From the NCBI RefSeq assembly GCF_003333305.1, contig NZ_QOLD01000003.1, positions 39,760-103,759 on the forward strand: a stretch of DNA of 64,000 bases, written 5' to 3'. Below the pieces are notes generated by a model, which did no database searches, was not told the origin of the DNA, and saw only the letters and a program-made list of their open reading frames with translations. Shown piece after piece: positions 19,205 through 28,490 of this stretch (position 1 is its first letter; every line of letters begins with the position of its first letter). The position numbers were made by a program, and so were the translations under genes. Origin of the DNA: Candidatus Colwellia aromaticivorans. Its GTDB lineage: Bacteria; Pseudomonadota; Gammaproteobacteria; Enterobacterales; Alteromonadaceae.

Positions 19205-20374
19205 TTACGCTTTAAAGTCATTGTCAGCAAATGCTTGTAATGTTTGCCCAAATAGTTCGTTACGCCAACCTGTCAAAATATCAACATTCGAGATAGGTGT
19301 TTTAGTCGATGATTCTGAGGCTAAAGTTCTCACATCATTAACGTTAAAGTGCCAAGTTAAAAATTGATTTATTTGTTTCTTAGAAGCAAAGTTTTCTATG
19401 GTCATGCCATTTTTTTCTGCGATAGCAATAATAAAAGCTTTCACTGATTTGAATATTTGCTTGTAACCCGGGTATTCATCTAAACGGGTAATCTTTGTTG
19501 GGTAATCACTCTCGCTAGTTTGGGATGCTATCTTGACTATAGATAGCATGGATTTACCTTTATGGCGTATATCGAGTAATTCAGCGCCCTTAAGTTGATT
19601 CATCGCCTCAATATTTTGTGGATTATGCTGAGCTATTGCCATTAGGGTATGATCTTTTGCCACAAAACCGATAGGTAAATCGCGTTTTTTAGCTTGTTGA
19701 AAACGCCAACGAGCCAGGTGTTGCAATATATTAAGTTGTTTTGAGTTCAGTCGATAAACCATTTTCATTTGGCTATACAGGTTATCTTCGTCAATAGGCG
19801 TAAACTTTCGCTCTATTAACAATTGCGTTTCTTGCTTAGCATAATCCAACCGACCCGCTTGTTCTATTTCAGCAATAAATTTGGGGTAAAGTTGAAATAA
19901 ATAATCGACATCAGCACTGGCATAATCAAGCTGTTTCTGAGTTAACGGTCTTTTCATCCAATCCGTACGCGACTCTGACTTATCAAGTTCAATGCCAGTA
20001 AAATGCTCAACCATAGCAGCATAGCCCATAGATAGACCATGGCCAAGAAACGACATAATGATTTGGCTATCTATTAAGTTAACGGGTTTACAGTTGGCAC
20101 TGGTTAGAAACACTTCTAAATCTTCAGAGCACGCATGTAGTACTTTAACAATATTTTCATTGGTCAGTAATTGCCAAAATGGTGATAAATCATTAATCGC
20201 AATAGGGTCAATCAACGCTAACTGTTTACCGTCAAAAATCTGTAACAAACCCAACTTAGGATACAAAGTACGAGTACGAACAAACTCAGTATCTATAGCG
20301 AGTATTTCCGCATTGTTATATTGCTGACATAATTGTTGTAAACTGATTTCATCTTCAATAAATTGATACTGCAT
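19205..20374 (-). CDS. rnd: Ribonuclease D
   Basis: This 389-residue 3'-5' exoribonuclease is involved in tRNA and small-RNA maturation. The DEDD exonuclease signature appears as AIDTEFVRTRTLYPKLGLLQ (Exo I), HACSEDLEVF (Exo II) and the YASADVDYLFQLY Exo III block. Two HRDC-type helical domains follow (ARWRFQQAKKRDLPIGFVAK is the first). The length is typical (E. coli 375). It follows rluB by nine bases, so the two are probably co-transcribed. Confidence 0.96.
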   Translation of the reverse strand: MQYQFIEDEISLQQLCQQYNNAEILAIDTEFVRTRTLYPKLGLLQIFDGKQLALIDPIAINDLSPFWQLLTNENIVKVLHACSEDLEVFLTSANCKPVNLIDSQIIMSFLGHGLSMGYAAMVEHFTGIELDKSESRTDWMKRPLTQKQLDYASADVDYLFQLYPKFIAEIEQAGRLDYAKQETQLLIERKFTPIDEDNLYSQMKMVYRLNSKQLNILQHLARWRFQQAKKRDLPIGFVAKDHTLMAIAQHNPQNIEAMNQLKGAELLDIRHKGKSMLSIVKIASQTSESDYPTKITRLDEYPGYKQIFKSVKAFIIAIAEKNGMTIENFASKKQINQFLTWHFNVNDVRTLASESSTKTPISNVDILTGWRNELFGQTLQAFADNDFKA

Positions 20375-20383
20375 GATAATTTC

Positions 20384-21466
20384 TTACTTCCTGCGACGGC
20401 GATTAGCCTGCTGATTACGTTGCTGATGTTTTTTAACTGAACGGCGAATACGACGACTCTTCGCATTATCCATCGCTTTTTCATCAACTTTAACTTTTGA
20501 TTGTGTTTCAGAGGGTAAGTCCACTAATTTACGGAAATAATTAACTTCTTTTAGCCCAAGTTCAGTCCAACCACCAAGCGGTAATTGACGCTGCATTTCC
20601 ATATCACCATAACGCACGCGAATTAATCGACTCACTTGCACGTCTTGGCTTTCCCATAAACGACGTACTTCACGATTACGCCCTTCTGATAACACCACAT
20701 GGAACCAATGATTACGACCTTCACCACCACGATAAGTGATTTTTTGAAAACGTGCCATACCATCTTCTAATTTAACACCTGCGCGAAGTGTTTGTAGCAT
20801 GGCTTCATTAATTTCACCAAACACGCGTACTGCATATTCACGCTCTACTTTTTGTGATGGATGCATTAACCGGTTAGCTAGCTCACCATCAGTGGTAAAC
20901 AACAACATACCCGAGGTATTGATATCTAAACGACCAACGGCAACCCAACGACCTGATTCAAGCGGTGGTAAACGATCAAAAACTGTTACTCTACCTTCAG
21001 GATCTTTACGGGTACACATTTCCCCTTCAGGTTTGTTGTACATTAATACTCGGCAAATGTCATCGGCTTGAGCAGTCAGCTTAACTTGATGGCCATCAAT
21101 ACGTATTTGTTCAGTGCCATCAACTCTATCACCTAAATAAGCATTATTGCCATCAACGCTCACGCGCCCTGCACTTATCATCGCTTCTATTTCACGACGA
21201 GAACCTTTACCGGCACGAGCAAGTACTTTTTGTAGTTTTTCAGAATCTTTCACCGTTGCTTTTTGAAAATCAACCTTGACTGGCTTTTCAACGGGTTTCT
21301 TTCCTTTACCTACACCTTTTGTTGGCTCTGCCTTTTTATCTTTAACAGCGCCTTTTTTAGCAACCGATTTTTTTCCTGTACCACGACTACCATATTTATT
21401 ATCAGTAGAAGCCTGTTTATCTTTAGATGTTTTTTTATCTTTAGGTGCTTTTTTGTCTTGTGACAT
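20384..21466 (-). CDS. rluB: 23S rRNA pseudouridine(2605) synthase
   Basis: This 360-residue protein has a lysine-rich N-terminal tail (~1-75), an S4 RNA-binding domain (~80-130, [18 protein letters not shown]) and the RsuA/RluB catalytic domain. The catalytic aspartate lies in [19 protein letters not shown]. The C-terminus is again basic ([13 protein letters not shown]...RRRRK), probably unstructured and RNA-contacting. It is longer than E. coli RluB (291) because of the tails. It forms a minus-strand run with yciO and rnAM, the same neighbours as in E. coli. Confidence 0.95.
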   Translation of the reverse strand: MSQDKKAPKDKKTSKDKQASTDNKYGSRGTGKKSVAKKGAVKDKKAEPTKGVGKGKKPVEKPVKVDFQKATVKDSEKLQKVLARAGKGSRREIEAMISAGRVSVDGNNAYLGDRVDGTEQIRIDGHQVKLTAQADDICRVLMYNKPEGEMCTRKDPEGRVTVFDRLPPLESGRWVAVGRLDINTSGMLLFTTDGELANRLMHPSQKVEREYAVRVFGEINEAMLQTLRAGVKLEDGMARFQKITYRGGEGRNHWFHVVLSEGRNREVRRLWESQDVQVSRLIRVRYGDMEMQRQLPLGGWTELGLKEVNYFRKLVDLPSETQSKVKVDEKAMDNAKSRRIRRSVKKHQQRNQQANRRRRK

Positions 21467-21528
21467 TTTTTTTACTCAGTTACGTCAGTAGCAGTTCCCT
21501 AGTAACTAACTTCTGACTCATTTATACG

Positions 21529-22149
21529 TTATTGGAACGGTGAAGGATCGCCCTCACCCACTCGCAATATTTCAATATCATCATTAGAAAAATCAACCAC
21601 TGTGGTGGGATGTTCTCCCAAATAACCACCATGAATAATTAAATCTACTTGATGCTCTAGTAAGTCACGAATTTGTTCCGGATCGCATTCAGTCATGGTT
21701 TCACCCGGCATGATCAAACTAGTAGACATTATAGGCTCTGCCAGTTCAGCCAACAAGGCATGGCAAATATTATTATCCGGCACACGAATACCAATAGTTT
21801 TCTTTTTTGGATTCAATAATCGTTTAGGTACATCTTTACTGCCTTTAAAAATAAACGTATAAGCACCGGGTGTATTATTTTTCAATAGTCGATAGGCACT
21901 ATTATCAACCCGTGCATATTCTGAGAGCTGTGATAAGTCTTGGCAAACTAAGGTAAAATTGTGATTTTTATCTATCTTTCTAATTTGACAGATACGCTCC
22001 AAGGCTTTTTTATCCCCCAAGTGACAACCGAGGGCATAACCTGAATCAGTAGGATATACAATAACACCACCGTCATTAAGAATAGCCACGGCTTGTTGCA
22101 TCAAACGACCTTGCGGGTTATCTGGGTGTACGTAAAAAAACTGGCTCAT
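21529..22149 (-). CDS. yciO: Sua5/YciO/YrdC-domain protein YciO
   Basis: This 206-residue protein has exactly the length of E. coli YciO. It has the YrdC fold signature GGVIVYPTDSGYALGC and the ending of the same type (GGYLGEHPTTVVDFS, then GEGDPSPF). TsaC/Sua5 relatives make threonylcarbamoyl-AMP for tRNA t6A. YciO itself is a paralogue whose activity is weak or uncertain. KKKTIGIRVPDN and PIMSTSLIMPGE support the nucleotide-binding fold. It lies in the usual rnAM-yciO-rluB order. Confidence 0.94.
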   Translation of the reverse strand: MSQFFYVHPDNPQGRLMQQAVAILNDGGVIVYPTDSGYALGCHLGDKKALERICQIRKIDKNHNFTLVCQDLSQLSEYARVDNSAYRLLKNNTPGAYTFIFKGSKDVPKRLLNPKKKTIGIRVPDNNICHALLAELAEPIMSTSLIMPGETMTECDPEQIRDLLEHQVDLIIHGGYLGEHPTTVVDFSNDDIEILRVGEGDPSPFQ

Positions 22150-22198
22150 GATATTTTCCTATTTGTAATAGTCGTCGGCATAAAGTCTGAACTACAAT

Positions 22199-23104
22199 TT
22201 ACGACCATAATGTCCACACAGGTTTTGCGCCATCGGGTAAGATTAAATTTTTACCTAGATCTGACCATTTATTAGGATGATGAAAGTCAGAGCCTGTTGA
22301 TGCATGTAAATCATATTCTAAACAGTAGTTTAACATTATTTGTCGTTGTTGGGGATTCATTTGCGGCAAAACAATTTCCAAACCATCACCAGCACATTCT
22401 TTAAAATGCACAATTAAGCGTCTGAGCCACTTTGCTGATAAATCATAACGAATTGGATGCGCCATCACCGCACTACCACCAGCAACATGAATAACGTCAA
22501 CCGCTTGTTCTATCGAGCACCACGTTGGTTTTACATAAGCTTTTTGTGTATTACGACCTTTCTTGCCTAAATATTGATCAAATGCTTTTTGCATTGTGCT
22601 TACATGACCTTGCTGAAATAACACTTTAGCAAAATGTGCACGGGTGATTGAACCTTTTCCTGCACTTTTTTTAGCATCATCATAAGCATCAGGAAAACCA
22701 CATTGTGCTAGCTTTTCACCAATAGTGATCGCCCGTTGTTCACGCGCTTGCTGTTGCTCGGTTATTAATTGCAGTAACTGGTCATTATTTTGATCAAAAT
22801 TATGGCCAACAATATGAATTTCAAAACCTTGCCAAGCCGTCGATATTTCAACACCTGATATTAACGTTATTGGAACTTTTTGTTCATTGATATAGCGCTG
22901 TGCTATATCAATGCCTGCTAAGGTATCGTGATCGGTAATCGCTAAAACATCAATTTGATAATTGACCGCCCTATCTATCAAGGTTTGCGGCGACAAACTA
23001 CCGTCTGAGCAATGAGTGTGGCTATGCAAATCTATTCGGCCATGAGAGAAATCGTCTCGTTTTTCAATTACAAAAGGAAAATCAGTGGTTGACAGCAACG
23101 CCAT
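22199..23104 (-). CDS. rnm: PHP-domain 5'-3' exoribonuclease RNase AM (YciV/TrpH)
   Basis: This 301-residue PHP phosphoesterase has metal ligands in DLHSHTHCSDG, AITDHDT, SGVEIS, VMAHPIRY and GSDFHHPNKW. E. coli YciV (RNase AM) trims the 5' ends of rRNAs and degrades short RNAs and 3',5'-bisphosphates. The length is the same within a few residues. As in E. coli it is divergent from the trp operon. The shared intergenic region holds the trp leader on the other strand. Confidence 0.93.
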   Translation of the reverse strand: MALLSTTDFPFVIEKRDDFSHGRIDLHSHTHCSDGSLSPQTLIDRAVNYQIDVLAITDHDTLAGIDIAQRYINEQKVPITLISGVEISTAWQGFEIHIVGHNFDQNNDQLLQLITEQQQAREQRAITIGEKLAQCGFPDAYDDAKKSAGKGSITRAHFAKVLFQQGHVSTMQKAFDQYLGKKGRNTQKAYVKPTWCSIEQAVDVIHVAGGSAVMAHPIRYDLSAKWLRRLIVHFKECAGDGLEIVLPQMNPQQRQIMLNYCLEYDLHASTGSDFHHPNKWSDLGKNLILPDGAKPVWTLWS

Positions 23105-23214
23105 AATATTGTCTTCTATAGGGACTTTCTTGCGAGTAGGCTTTAGACTAACTTAACACTAGAAAAAAGCACTACAAAAAATATAACTGCAAGTTTACAA
23201 AGAAGAACAAAATA

Positions 23215-23277
23215 ATGATACTAGCAAAGCAATTTAATTTAAGTAACCACATTTGGTGGTGGCATAACTCTACATAA
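23215..23277 (+). CDS. trpL: trp operon leader peptide (three consecutive Trp codons)
   Basis: This is a 20-codon ORF starting ATG at 23215 and ending TAA at 23275-23277. It encodes MILAKQFNLSNHIWWWHNST, with Trp codons 14-16 in a row (23254-23262). Purine-rich AGAAGAAC lies upstream as a weak ribosome-binding site. A rho-independent terminator follows 82 bases after the stop. The arrangement is that of classical ribosome-mediated attenuation, in which stalling at the Trp codons under tryptophan shortage favours an antiterminator. It is too short for ordinary gene callers. Confidence 0.88.
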   Translation: MILAKQFNLSNHIWWWHNST

Positions 23278-23384
23278 CTGGGTTGTGATAATTGCGTGTG
23301 TCTCGTTAAAGCTGAAAGAAAATATAAAAGCTAAACAGAACAAGAAACAAATTTCAAAAACCCGCTAAGTTAAGCGGGTTTTTT
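23276..23384 (+). promoter_or_regulatory. trp attenuator: antiterminator strand and terminator
   Basis: The terminator stem is AACCCGCT (23359-23366) with AGCGGGTT (23373-23380), followed by six T. A competing strand, AACTGGGTT at 23276-23284 directly after the leader ORF, can pair with AACCC (23359-23363) and AGTT (23368-23371). That would break the terminator, with four bases bulged. This supplies the two alternative structures needed for attenuation. I see no strong pause hairpin within the leader ORF. A possible TrpR-like site (ACTAAC..TTAA..CACTAG, near 23150) is too imperfect to claim. Confidence 0.8.
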
Positions 23385-23437
23385 ACGTTAAACGCTTGTA
23401 ACTATTCACCTTGTCACTGTATGCCTCTATTTATGTG

Positions 23438-23502
23438 TCAAAAGTACTCATTGACTAACGTCAACTCCGTGCTTTTTCCTTTAAATTGAACCATACAGTT
23501 TA
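23438..23502 (+). repeat. 65-bp conserved element B upstream of the second trp leader
   Basis: It contains TCAAAAGTACTCATTGA, a 6-base variable spacer, then TCAACTCCGTGCTTTTTC, and then a diverged ATTGAAxCATACAG tail. The same blocks with the same spacing occur on the minus strand at 45901-45966 upstream of kdsA. Here it lies after the attenuator terminator and 83 bp before the second Trp-rich leader ORF. It could be a small dispersed repeat or a promoter module. Confidence 0.75.
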
Positions 23503-23585
23503 ACGTTGAACAGCTACTTGAATAAATAAAACGTTTTAAGTTTTTATTTATACTTTATATAACCTAACAGTAATTAGGATTTACA

Positions 23586-23642
23586 ATGAATAAAACAAGA
23601 ACATGGTTTCTTTGGTGGCTACAGCCAATTTACGCCGGATGA
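23586..23642 (+). CDS. Second Trp-rich leader ORF immediately before trpE
   Basis: This 18-codon ORF encodes MNKTRTWFLWWLQPIYAG with Trp at 7, 10 and 11. It has a good ribosome-binding site (AGGA, six bases before ATG), better than that of the upstream leader. A small stem (CCTAA/TTAGG, 23563-23579) overlaps this site. The stop at 23640-23642 is only 35 bases before trpE and no terminator hairpin fits in between, so this is not an ordinary attenuator. It may couple translation to trpE or monitor Trp-tRNA at the translational level. I do not recognise the peptide. Three Trp in 18 residues is very unlikely by chance in this AT-rich DNA. Confidence 0.7.
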   Translation: MNKTRTWFLWWLQPIYAG

Positions 23643-23677
23643 CAACCCTTTAATTCCCTGATTTCAAGAAGAATGCC

Positions 23678-25348
23678 ATGACACAACATAACCAAAGTTT
23701 GACAACAGTTTCAACGTTAACAGATAACGCTAATTACCAAAGCGATCCCTTAAGTGTTTACCAACTGCTTTGCCATAATAAAGATAATAACCTGCTACTT
23801 GAGTCAGCAGAAATCACGCAAAAGCATTTATTAAAAAGTTTATTACTCACTGATGCGGCAGTTAAAATTATTTGTAATGGTAATACCGTTACTTTTAGAG
23901 CCTTAACACTTAATGGCCAAGCTGCTCTGCAATTTGCCGCAACACAACTTAAAGCGCATGCGAAATTATCACTCACTGACGATCAGCAAACCTTAACCGC
24001 CATTTTTGCCGATACCCCGACAGAGCTTGACGAAAAAGCTAGGTTAATGGCGATAAACCCCTTTGAAAGTTTACGTTTATTTAACCGGTTAGAAAATACA
24101 AACAATCATCATTTTGCTATTTTTCTTGGCGGCGCTTTTGCTTTTGATATGATAGCCATGAGTGAAAAACTCCCTGACGTGCCTGATGGTGAAAACACCT
24201 GTCCAGATTTTGTTTACTACCTAGCCGAAACTTTAGTGGTTATTGATCATGAAATAAAAAGCACCGAAATCATTGCGAACATATTCTCTGCTAACACCCC
24301 TATTATTCAGACAGAAGTTCAGCAACAATTAACAGCGCGTGTGAGTGAAATTAAGCAGCACCTATCAACCAATATAACACCAGCGCATATTCCATCACTG
24401 GTAGCCGTGAAGTCATCCCCTGCTCAGCAAATTAATCATACCGAATCACAAAAAGTATCTGTTGATATTAGCGATGAAAAGTTTTGTCAAACGGTTGAAC
24501 AATTAAAAGAAAATATTCGTGCTGGTGATATTTTCCAAGTAGTCCCCTCTCGCACTTTTTCAATACCATGTATCGATAGTGTTGCCGCTTATCAAGCGTT
24601 AAAAATAAGCAACCCTAGCCCTTATATGTTTTATCTTAAGGACAGTGATTTTTGCATGTTTGGCGCTTCACCTGAATCAGCAATAAAATATCAACAAAAT
24701 TCTCCTGAAGGAAAGCGCCAAGTAGAAATTTATCCTATCGCGGGCACACGTCCTCGAGGGTTTAATAGCGACGGGAGCATTTCTCTCGATTTAGACTCAC
24801 GCATAGAATTGGAATTGAGGCAGGATAAAAAAGAGTCAGCCGAACATATAATGCTAGTTGATTTAGCACGAAACGATGTTGCCCGCGTATGTAAAGCCGG
24901 TACTCGCTATGTCGCTGATTTGCTAAAAGTAGATAGGTATTCTCATGTTATGCACTTAGTTTCGCGAGTATGCGGTACTTTACTTGAAGAGCTAGATGCG
25001 CTGCACGCTTATCAAGCTTGTATGAACATGGGGACACTATCAGGTGCCCCAAAAATAAAAGCGACATCACTTATTAGAGAAGTTGAAGGTAAACGACGTG
25101 GCAGTTATGGCGGTGCTGTGGGTTACTTAACTGGCGATGGTGAAATGGATACTTGTATTGTTATTCGCTCAGCGTTTGTTAAAAATAATATCGCTCATGT
25201 TCAAGCGGGTGCTGGCGTTGTCTATGACTCTGTTCCCCAAAGTGAAACTGATGAAACTAGACAAAAAGCGCAAGCAGTCATTAGTGCAGTGCTGCTCTCT
25301 AACAAGGTAGCAAATAAAGTCGCAAGCCAAACACAGGGAGCAAACTAA
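23678..25348 (+). CDS. trpE: Anthranilate synthase component I
   Basis: This 556-residue enzyme converts chorismate plus ammonia to anthranilate, the first step of tryptophan synthesis. The N-terminal feedback site is visible as LLLESAEI (~35-42). The catalytic C-terminal half includes GDIFQVVPSR, PYMFYLK, IAGTRPRG and GTLSGAPKIKATSLI, with GGAVGYLTGDG at the end. It is somewhat longer than E. coli TrpE (520). The stop overlaps the trpG start (TAATG), which implies translational coupling of the two subunits. Confidence 0.97.
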   Translation: MTQHNQSLTTVSTLTDNANYQSDPLSVYQLLCHNKDNNLLLESAEITQKHLLKSLLLTDAAVKIICNGNTVTFRALTLNGQAALQFAATQLKAHAKLSLTDDQQTLTAIFADTPTELDEKARLMAINPFESLRLFNRLENTNNHHFAIFLGGAFAFDMIAMSEKLPDVPDGENTCPDFVYYLAETLVVIDHEIKSTEIIANIFSANTPIIQTEVQQQLTARVSEIKQHLSTNITPAHIPSLVAVKSSPAQQINHTESQKVSVDISDEKFCQTVEQLKENIRAGDIFQVVPSRTFSIPCIDSVAAYQALKISNPSPYMFYLKDSDFCMFGASPESAIKYQQNSPEGKRQVEIYPIAGTRPRGFNSDGSISLDLDSRIELELRQDKKESAEHIMLVDLARNDVARVCKAGTRYVADLLKVDRYSHVMHLVSRVCGTLLEELDALHAYQACMNMGTLSGAPKIKATSLIREVEGKRRGSYGGAVGYLTGDGEMDTCIVIRSAFVKNNIAHVQAGAGVVYDSVPQSETDETRQKAQAVISAVLLSNKVANKVASQTQGAN

Positions 25349-26007
25349 TGACTAATAATATTAGTAATTGCGAACAAAAAACCAAGCTATTTATGCTCGA
25401 TAATCTCGATTCATTTACTTATAATCTAGTCGATGAATTTCAATGTTTAGGATTTGAACCAACCGTTTATCGAAATACCTTAAGTGCCGAATTCATTTTC
25501 AATAAAATGCATGAACATACTAAACAAAGTGGCGAAAACATCATATTAGTATTATCACCTGGCCCCGGAGATCCAAGCCATGCTGGTTGCTTAATGGCGC
25601 TAATCAAATTATGCGCAGGTAAAATCCCTATGTTGGGCATATGCTTAGGCCACCAAGCATTGATAGAACATTATGGCGGCAGTGTTGATCGTGCTGATGA
25701 AATTGTTCACGGAAAAGCATCGGCAATTAACCACTGTGAAAGTGGTGCTTTTGCTAATATTCAAAACCCATTACCCGTGGCACGTTATCACTCTCTGATA
25801 GGAAAAAACGTACCCAATACATTATCAGTTATTGCTGATTTTAATGATATGCCTATGGCTATTTGTCGCGAAGCCGATGCCGTATTAGCGTATCAATTTC
25901 ACCCTGAATCTATTTTAACAACTTATGGCACTACTTTATTAGCGCAAAGTTTCGATTATCTACTCGCCTTAAGCGAGCGCTTAAACACTAAAGCGCAAGG
26001 AGCATAA
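25348..26007 (+). CDS. trpG: Anthranilate synthase component II (glutamine amidotransferase)
   Basis: This 219-residue class I amidotransferase feeds ammonia to TrpE. It has LDNLDSFTYNL at the N-terminus, LSPGPGDPSHAG, the nucleophile cysteine in GICLGHQALIEHYGG and the catalytic His-Glu in QFHPESILT. It is a separate gene, not fused to trpD as in E. coli. It begins within the trpE stop and ends one base before trpD. Confidence 0.97.
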   Translation: MTNNISNCEQKTKLFMLDNLDSFTYNLVDEFQCLGFEPTVYRNTLSAEFIFNKMHEHTKQSGENIILVLSPGPGDPSHAGCLMALIKLCAGKIPMLGICLGHQALIEHYGGSVDRADEIVHGKASAINHCESGAFANIQNPLPVARYHSLIGKNVPNTLSVIADFNDMPMAICREADAVLAYQFHPESILTTYGTTLLAQSFDYLLALSERLNTKAQGA

Positions 26008-26008
26008 C

Positions 26009-27070
26009 ATGAAGAATATTTTATCAACCAATATATTAGCAACCTTAGTTGACGGCCAAGATCTCGACCAACAAACCATTACAGCCTTTTTTGAACAAAT
26101 GCTCAAAGGCGAAACTGATCCTATTTTACTGGCAAGTGTTCTTACCGCGCTAAAGATTAAAGGTGAAACACCCGATGAAATATCTGGCGCAGCCATAGCA
26201 ATTAAAGCTGCAGCAACAAAATTTCCTCCACAAAAGAATTCAGTAGCTGATTGTGTTGGCACTGGTGGTGATGGCGCTAATACTATTAACATTTCAACCA
26301 CCGCCGCTATATTAGCGGCTGCATGTGGTTTAAAAATGGCAAAGCACGGTAACCGCAGCGTTTCTAGCATGTCTGGCTCCGCCGATTTACTAGAAGCTTT
26401 TGGTGTTAATTTAACGATGTCGCCAACGACCGCTAGCAATTGTTTAGAGAAAGCAAATATATGCTTTTTATATGCGCCCGCTTATCATAGTGGCTTTAAA
26501 CATGCGGCGGCAGTACGTAAAACGATGGGCGTACGTACACTATTCAATATATTAGGTCCCTTAGCTAACCCTGCTTATCCTAACATCATGCTACTTGGGG
26601 TTTATACTCCAGACCTATTAATGCCTATGGCAGAAGCATTGCAACTAACAGGTGTTGAACGCGCTTTTGTCGTTTATGGTAGTGGTTTAGATGAAATAGC
26701 CCTACATGGTGATACTCAAGTTATCGAGATTAACGGTGAGCAATTAATTGAGCGTACACTTTCGCCACAAGACTTTGGCCTGAAAAACTACAGCCTTGAA
26801 GATATAAAAGGTGGCACCCCACAAAAAAACGCTGATATAATTAAAGCGATTTTATCTGGCAATGGTCAAGAAGCGCACAATGCTGCAGTCATTATTAACT
26901 GTGCTGCACTACTTTATTTACATGATAAAGCAAAGGATTTAAAAGCTGCAACCAAGCTTGCCAGTGACGTTTTAAAAAGTGGCAAAGGTTTAGCCACGTT
27001 AGAGCTACTTGTGTCATTGTCTAATGAAAAAAGCCCTAATGAAGAAAGCGCTGTTCCGGGAAGTAAGTAA
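26009..27070 (+). CDS. trpD: Anthranilate phosphoribosyltransferase
   Basis: This 353-residue enzyme joins anthranilate with PRPP. Its hallmarks are CVGTGGDGANTINIST (phosphate loop), KHGNRSVSSMSGSADLLEAFG and the NILGPLANPA stretch. There is no amidotransferase domain. It follows trpG by one base. The C-terminus contains a short imperfect repeat (NEKSPNEES), coded just ahead of the trpCF ribosome-binding site. Confidence 0.97.
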   Translation: MKNILSTNILATLVDGQDLDQQTITAFFEQMLKGETDPILLASVLTALKIKGETPDEISGAAIAIKAAATKFPPQKNSVADCVGTGGDGANTINISTTAAILAAACGLKMAKHGNRSVSSMSGSADLLEAFGVNLTMSPTTASNCLEKANICFLYAPAYHSGFKHAAAVRKTMGVRTLFNILGPLANPAYPNIMLLGVYTPDLLMPMAEALQLTGVERAFVVYGSGLDEIALHGDTQVIEINGEQLIERTLSPQDFGLKNYSLEDIKGGTPQKNADIIKAILSGNGQEAHNAAVIINCAALLYLHDKAKDLKAATKLASDVLKSGKGLATLELLVSLSNEKSPNEESAVPGSK

Positions 27071-27071
27071 C

Positions 27072-28487
27072 ATGGCAAACATTTTAGAAAAAATTACCGC
27101 AAACAGACGCATTGAAATTGAAGCGCTTAAAAAAGCTAAACCCTTAACAAGCTTTATAGATGAGCTAACACCAGCAAAAAAGGATATGTACGCTGCACTT
27201 AGGCGCACCGAAGATAAACCCGAAGCGGGATTCATTTTAGAATGTAAAAAAGCCTCGCCATCCAAAGGGTTAATTCGCCCTGATTTTGATGTCAAAGCTA
27301 TTTGCCAAACCTATGACAAATACGCAGCAGCTATTTCTGTGCTTACTGATGAAAAATATTTTCAAGGTGATTTTGATTACCTAAAATTAGTGACTGAAAC
27401 CGTCAGTTGTCCCGTATTAAATAAAGATTTTTTTGTTGATACTTATCAAGTTTATTTGGCTCGTTATTATGGCGCTGATGCTATTTTATTGATGCTAAGC
27501 GTATTGTCTGATGACGAATATTTAGCGTTAGCAAACGTTGCTGAGCAATATAACTTAGCCGTATTAACAGAAGTGTCTACTGTTGAAGAGTGTGACAGAG
27601 CCATTAAATTAAACGCTAAAATGATTGGCATTAACAACCGCAATTTACGTGATTTAAGTACCGATATTGTGCGTACCTTTGAGCTTGCACCAAAGCTGCC
27701 TGATGACACTATCATCATTTCTGAATCGGGTATTTACAGCAATGAACAAGTTCGAGAATTAGCCCCTGCTGTTGACGGTTTTCTCGTTGGTAGCTCTTTA
27801 ATGGCAATGGATAACAATCGCTATAACGATATTGATTTAGCTTGTCGTAAACTTATTTTTGGCAATAATAAAGTATGCGGTTTAACCGCGCCAAAATACG
27901 CTGAAGCAGCAGCAAAATCTGGTGCACGTTTTGGTGGTTTGATTTTTGCTGAAAAATCTCCCCGCGCCATCACTAAAGCCCAAGCACTAGACATAATAAA
28001 CACTAAGCCATATTTGGACTATGTTGGCGTTTTTGTGAATCACCAAATTTCTGAAATTGTAGACTTAGTAAAAGCTCTCAACTTAGCTGCCGTGCAACTT
28101 CATGGCAATGAAGATGAAACCTACGTATCGGAGCTTAAAGCACAATTAAATGAACATAACGGTGAACATTGCGAGATTTGGCAAGCAAAATCAGTAGTAG
28201 AAAGTGTACCTAATTTAAGTGAGCAAGTTGCTCACCATGTACTCGATGGAAAATCTCCAGGCTCAGGTCAACCGTTTGATTGGCAAATATTAACCACAAG
28301 TGAACAAGATTTATCACAGTGTTTTTTAGCCGGCGGCCTTAATAACGACAATATCCAATTAGCCCTTAAGCAATTAACCCAATTAGATTTATTTGGACTC
28401 GATCTCAACTCAGGTGTTGAAAGTAGCCCAGGTATAAAATCCAGCGAAAAACTAACCCAAGTTTTTGCGCAAATAAGGAATTACTAG
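27072..28487 (+). CDS. trpCF: Fused indole-3-glycerol phosphate synthase / PRA isomerase
   Basis: This 471-residue bifunctional enzyme has TrpC at ~1-255 (ILECKKASPSKGLIRPDFD, VLNKDFFVDTYQV, IGINNRNLRDL, ISESGI) and TrpF at ~256-471 (VCGLTAPKYAEAA, VQLHGNE, FLAGGLNNDN, LDLNSGVE). Fusion is usual in Gammaproteobacteria. The frame is open from 27009, inside trpD. MANILEKI at 27072 is the family start, directly after trpD and following GGAAGTAAGTA. Confidence 0.97.
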   Translation: MANILEKITANRRIEIEALKKAKPLTSFIDELTPAKKDMYAALRRTEDKPEAGFILECKKASPSKGLIRPDFDVKAICQTYDKYAAAISVLTDEKYFQGDFDYLKLVTETVSCPVLNKDFFVDTYQVYLARYYGADAILLMLSVLSDDEYLALANVAEQYNLAVLTEVSTVEECDRAIKLNAKMIGINNRNLRDLSTDIVRTFELAPKLPDDTIIISESGIYSNEQVRELAPAVDGFLVGSSLMAMDNNRYNDIDLACRKLIFGNNKVCGLTAPKYAEAAAKSGARFGGLIFAEKSPRAITKAQALDIINTKPYLDYVGVFVNHQISEIVDLVKALNLAAVQLHGNEDETYVSELKAQLNEHNGEHCEIWQAKSVVESVPNLSEQVAHHVLDGKSPGSGQPFDWQILTTSEQDLSQCFLAGGLNNDNIQLALKQLTQLDLFGLDLNSGVESSPGIKSSEKLTQVFAQIRNY

Positions 28488-28490
28488 AAT

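Noticed and set aside
23130..23180. TrpR operator
   Set aside because: A partial dyad around TTAA is present, but it has extra bases in each half compared with known operators and is too weak to claim.
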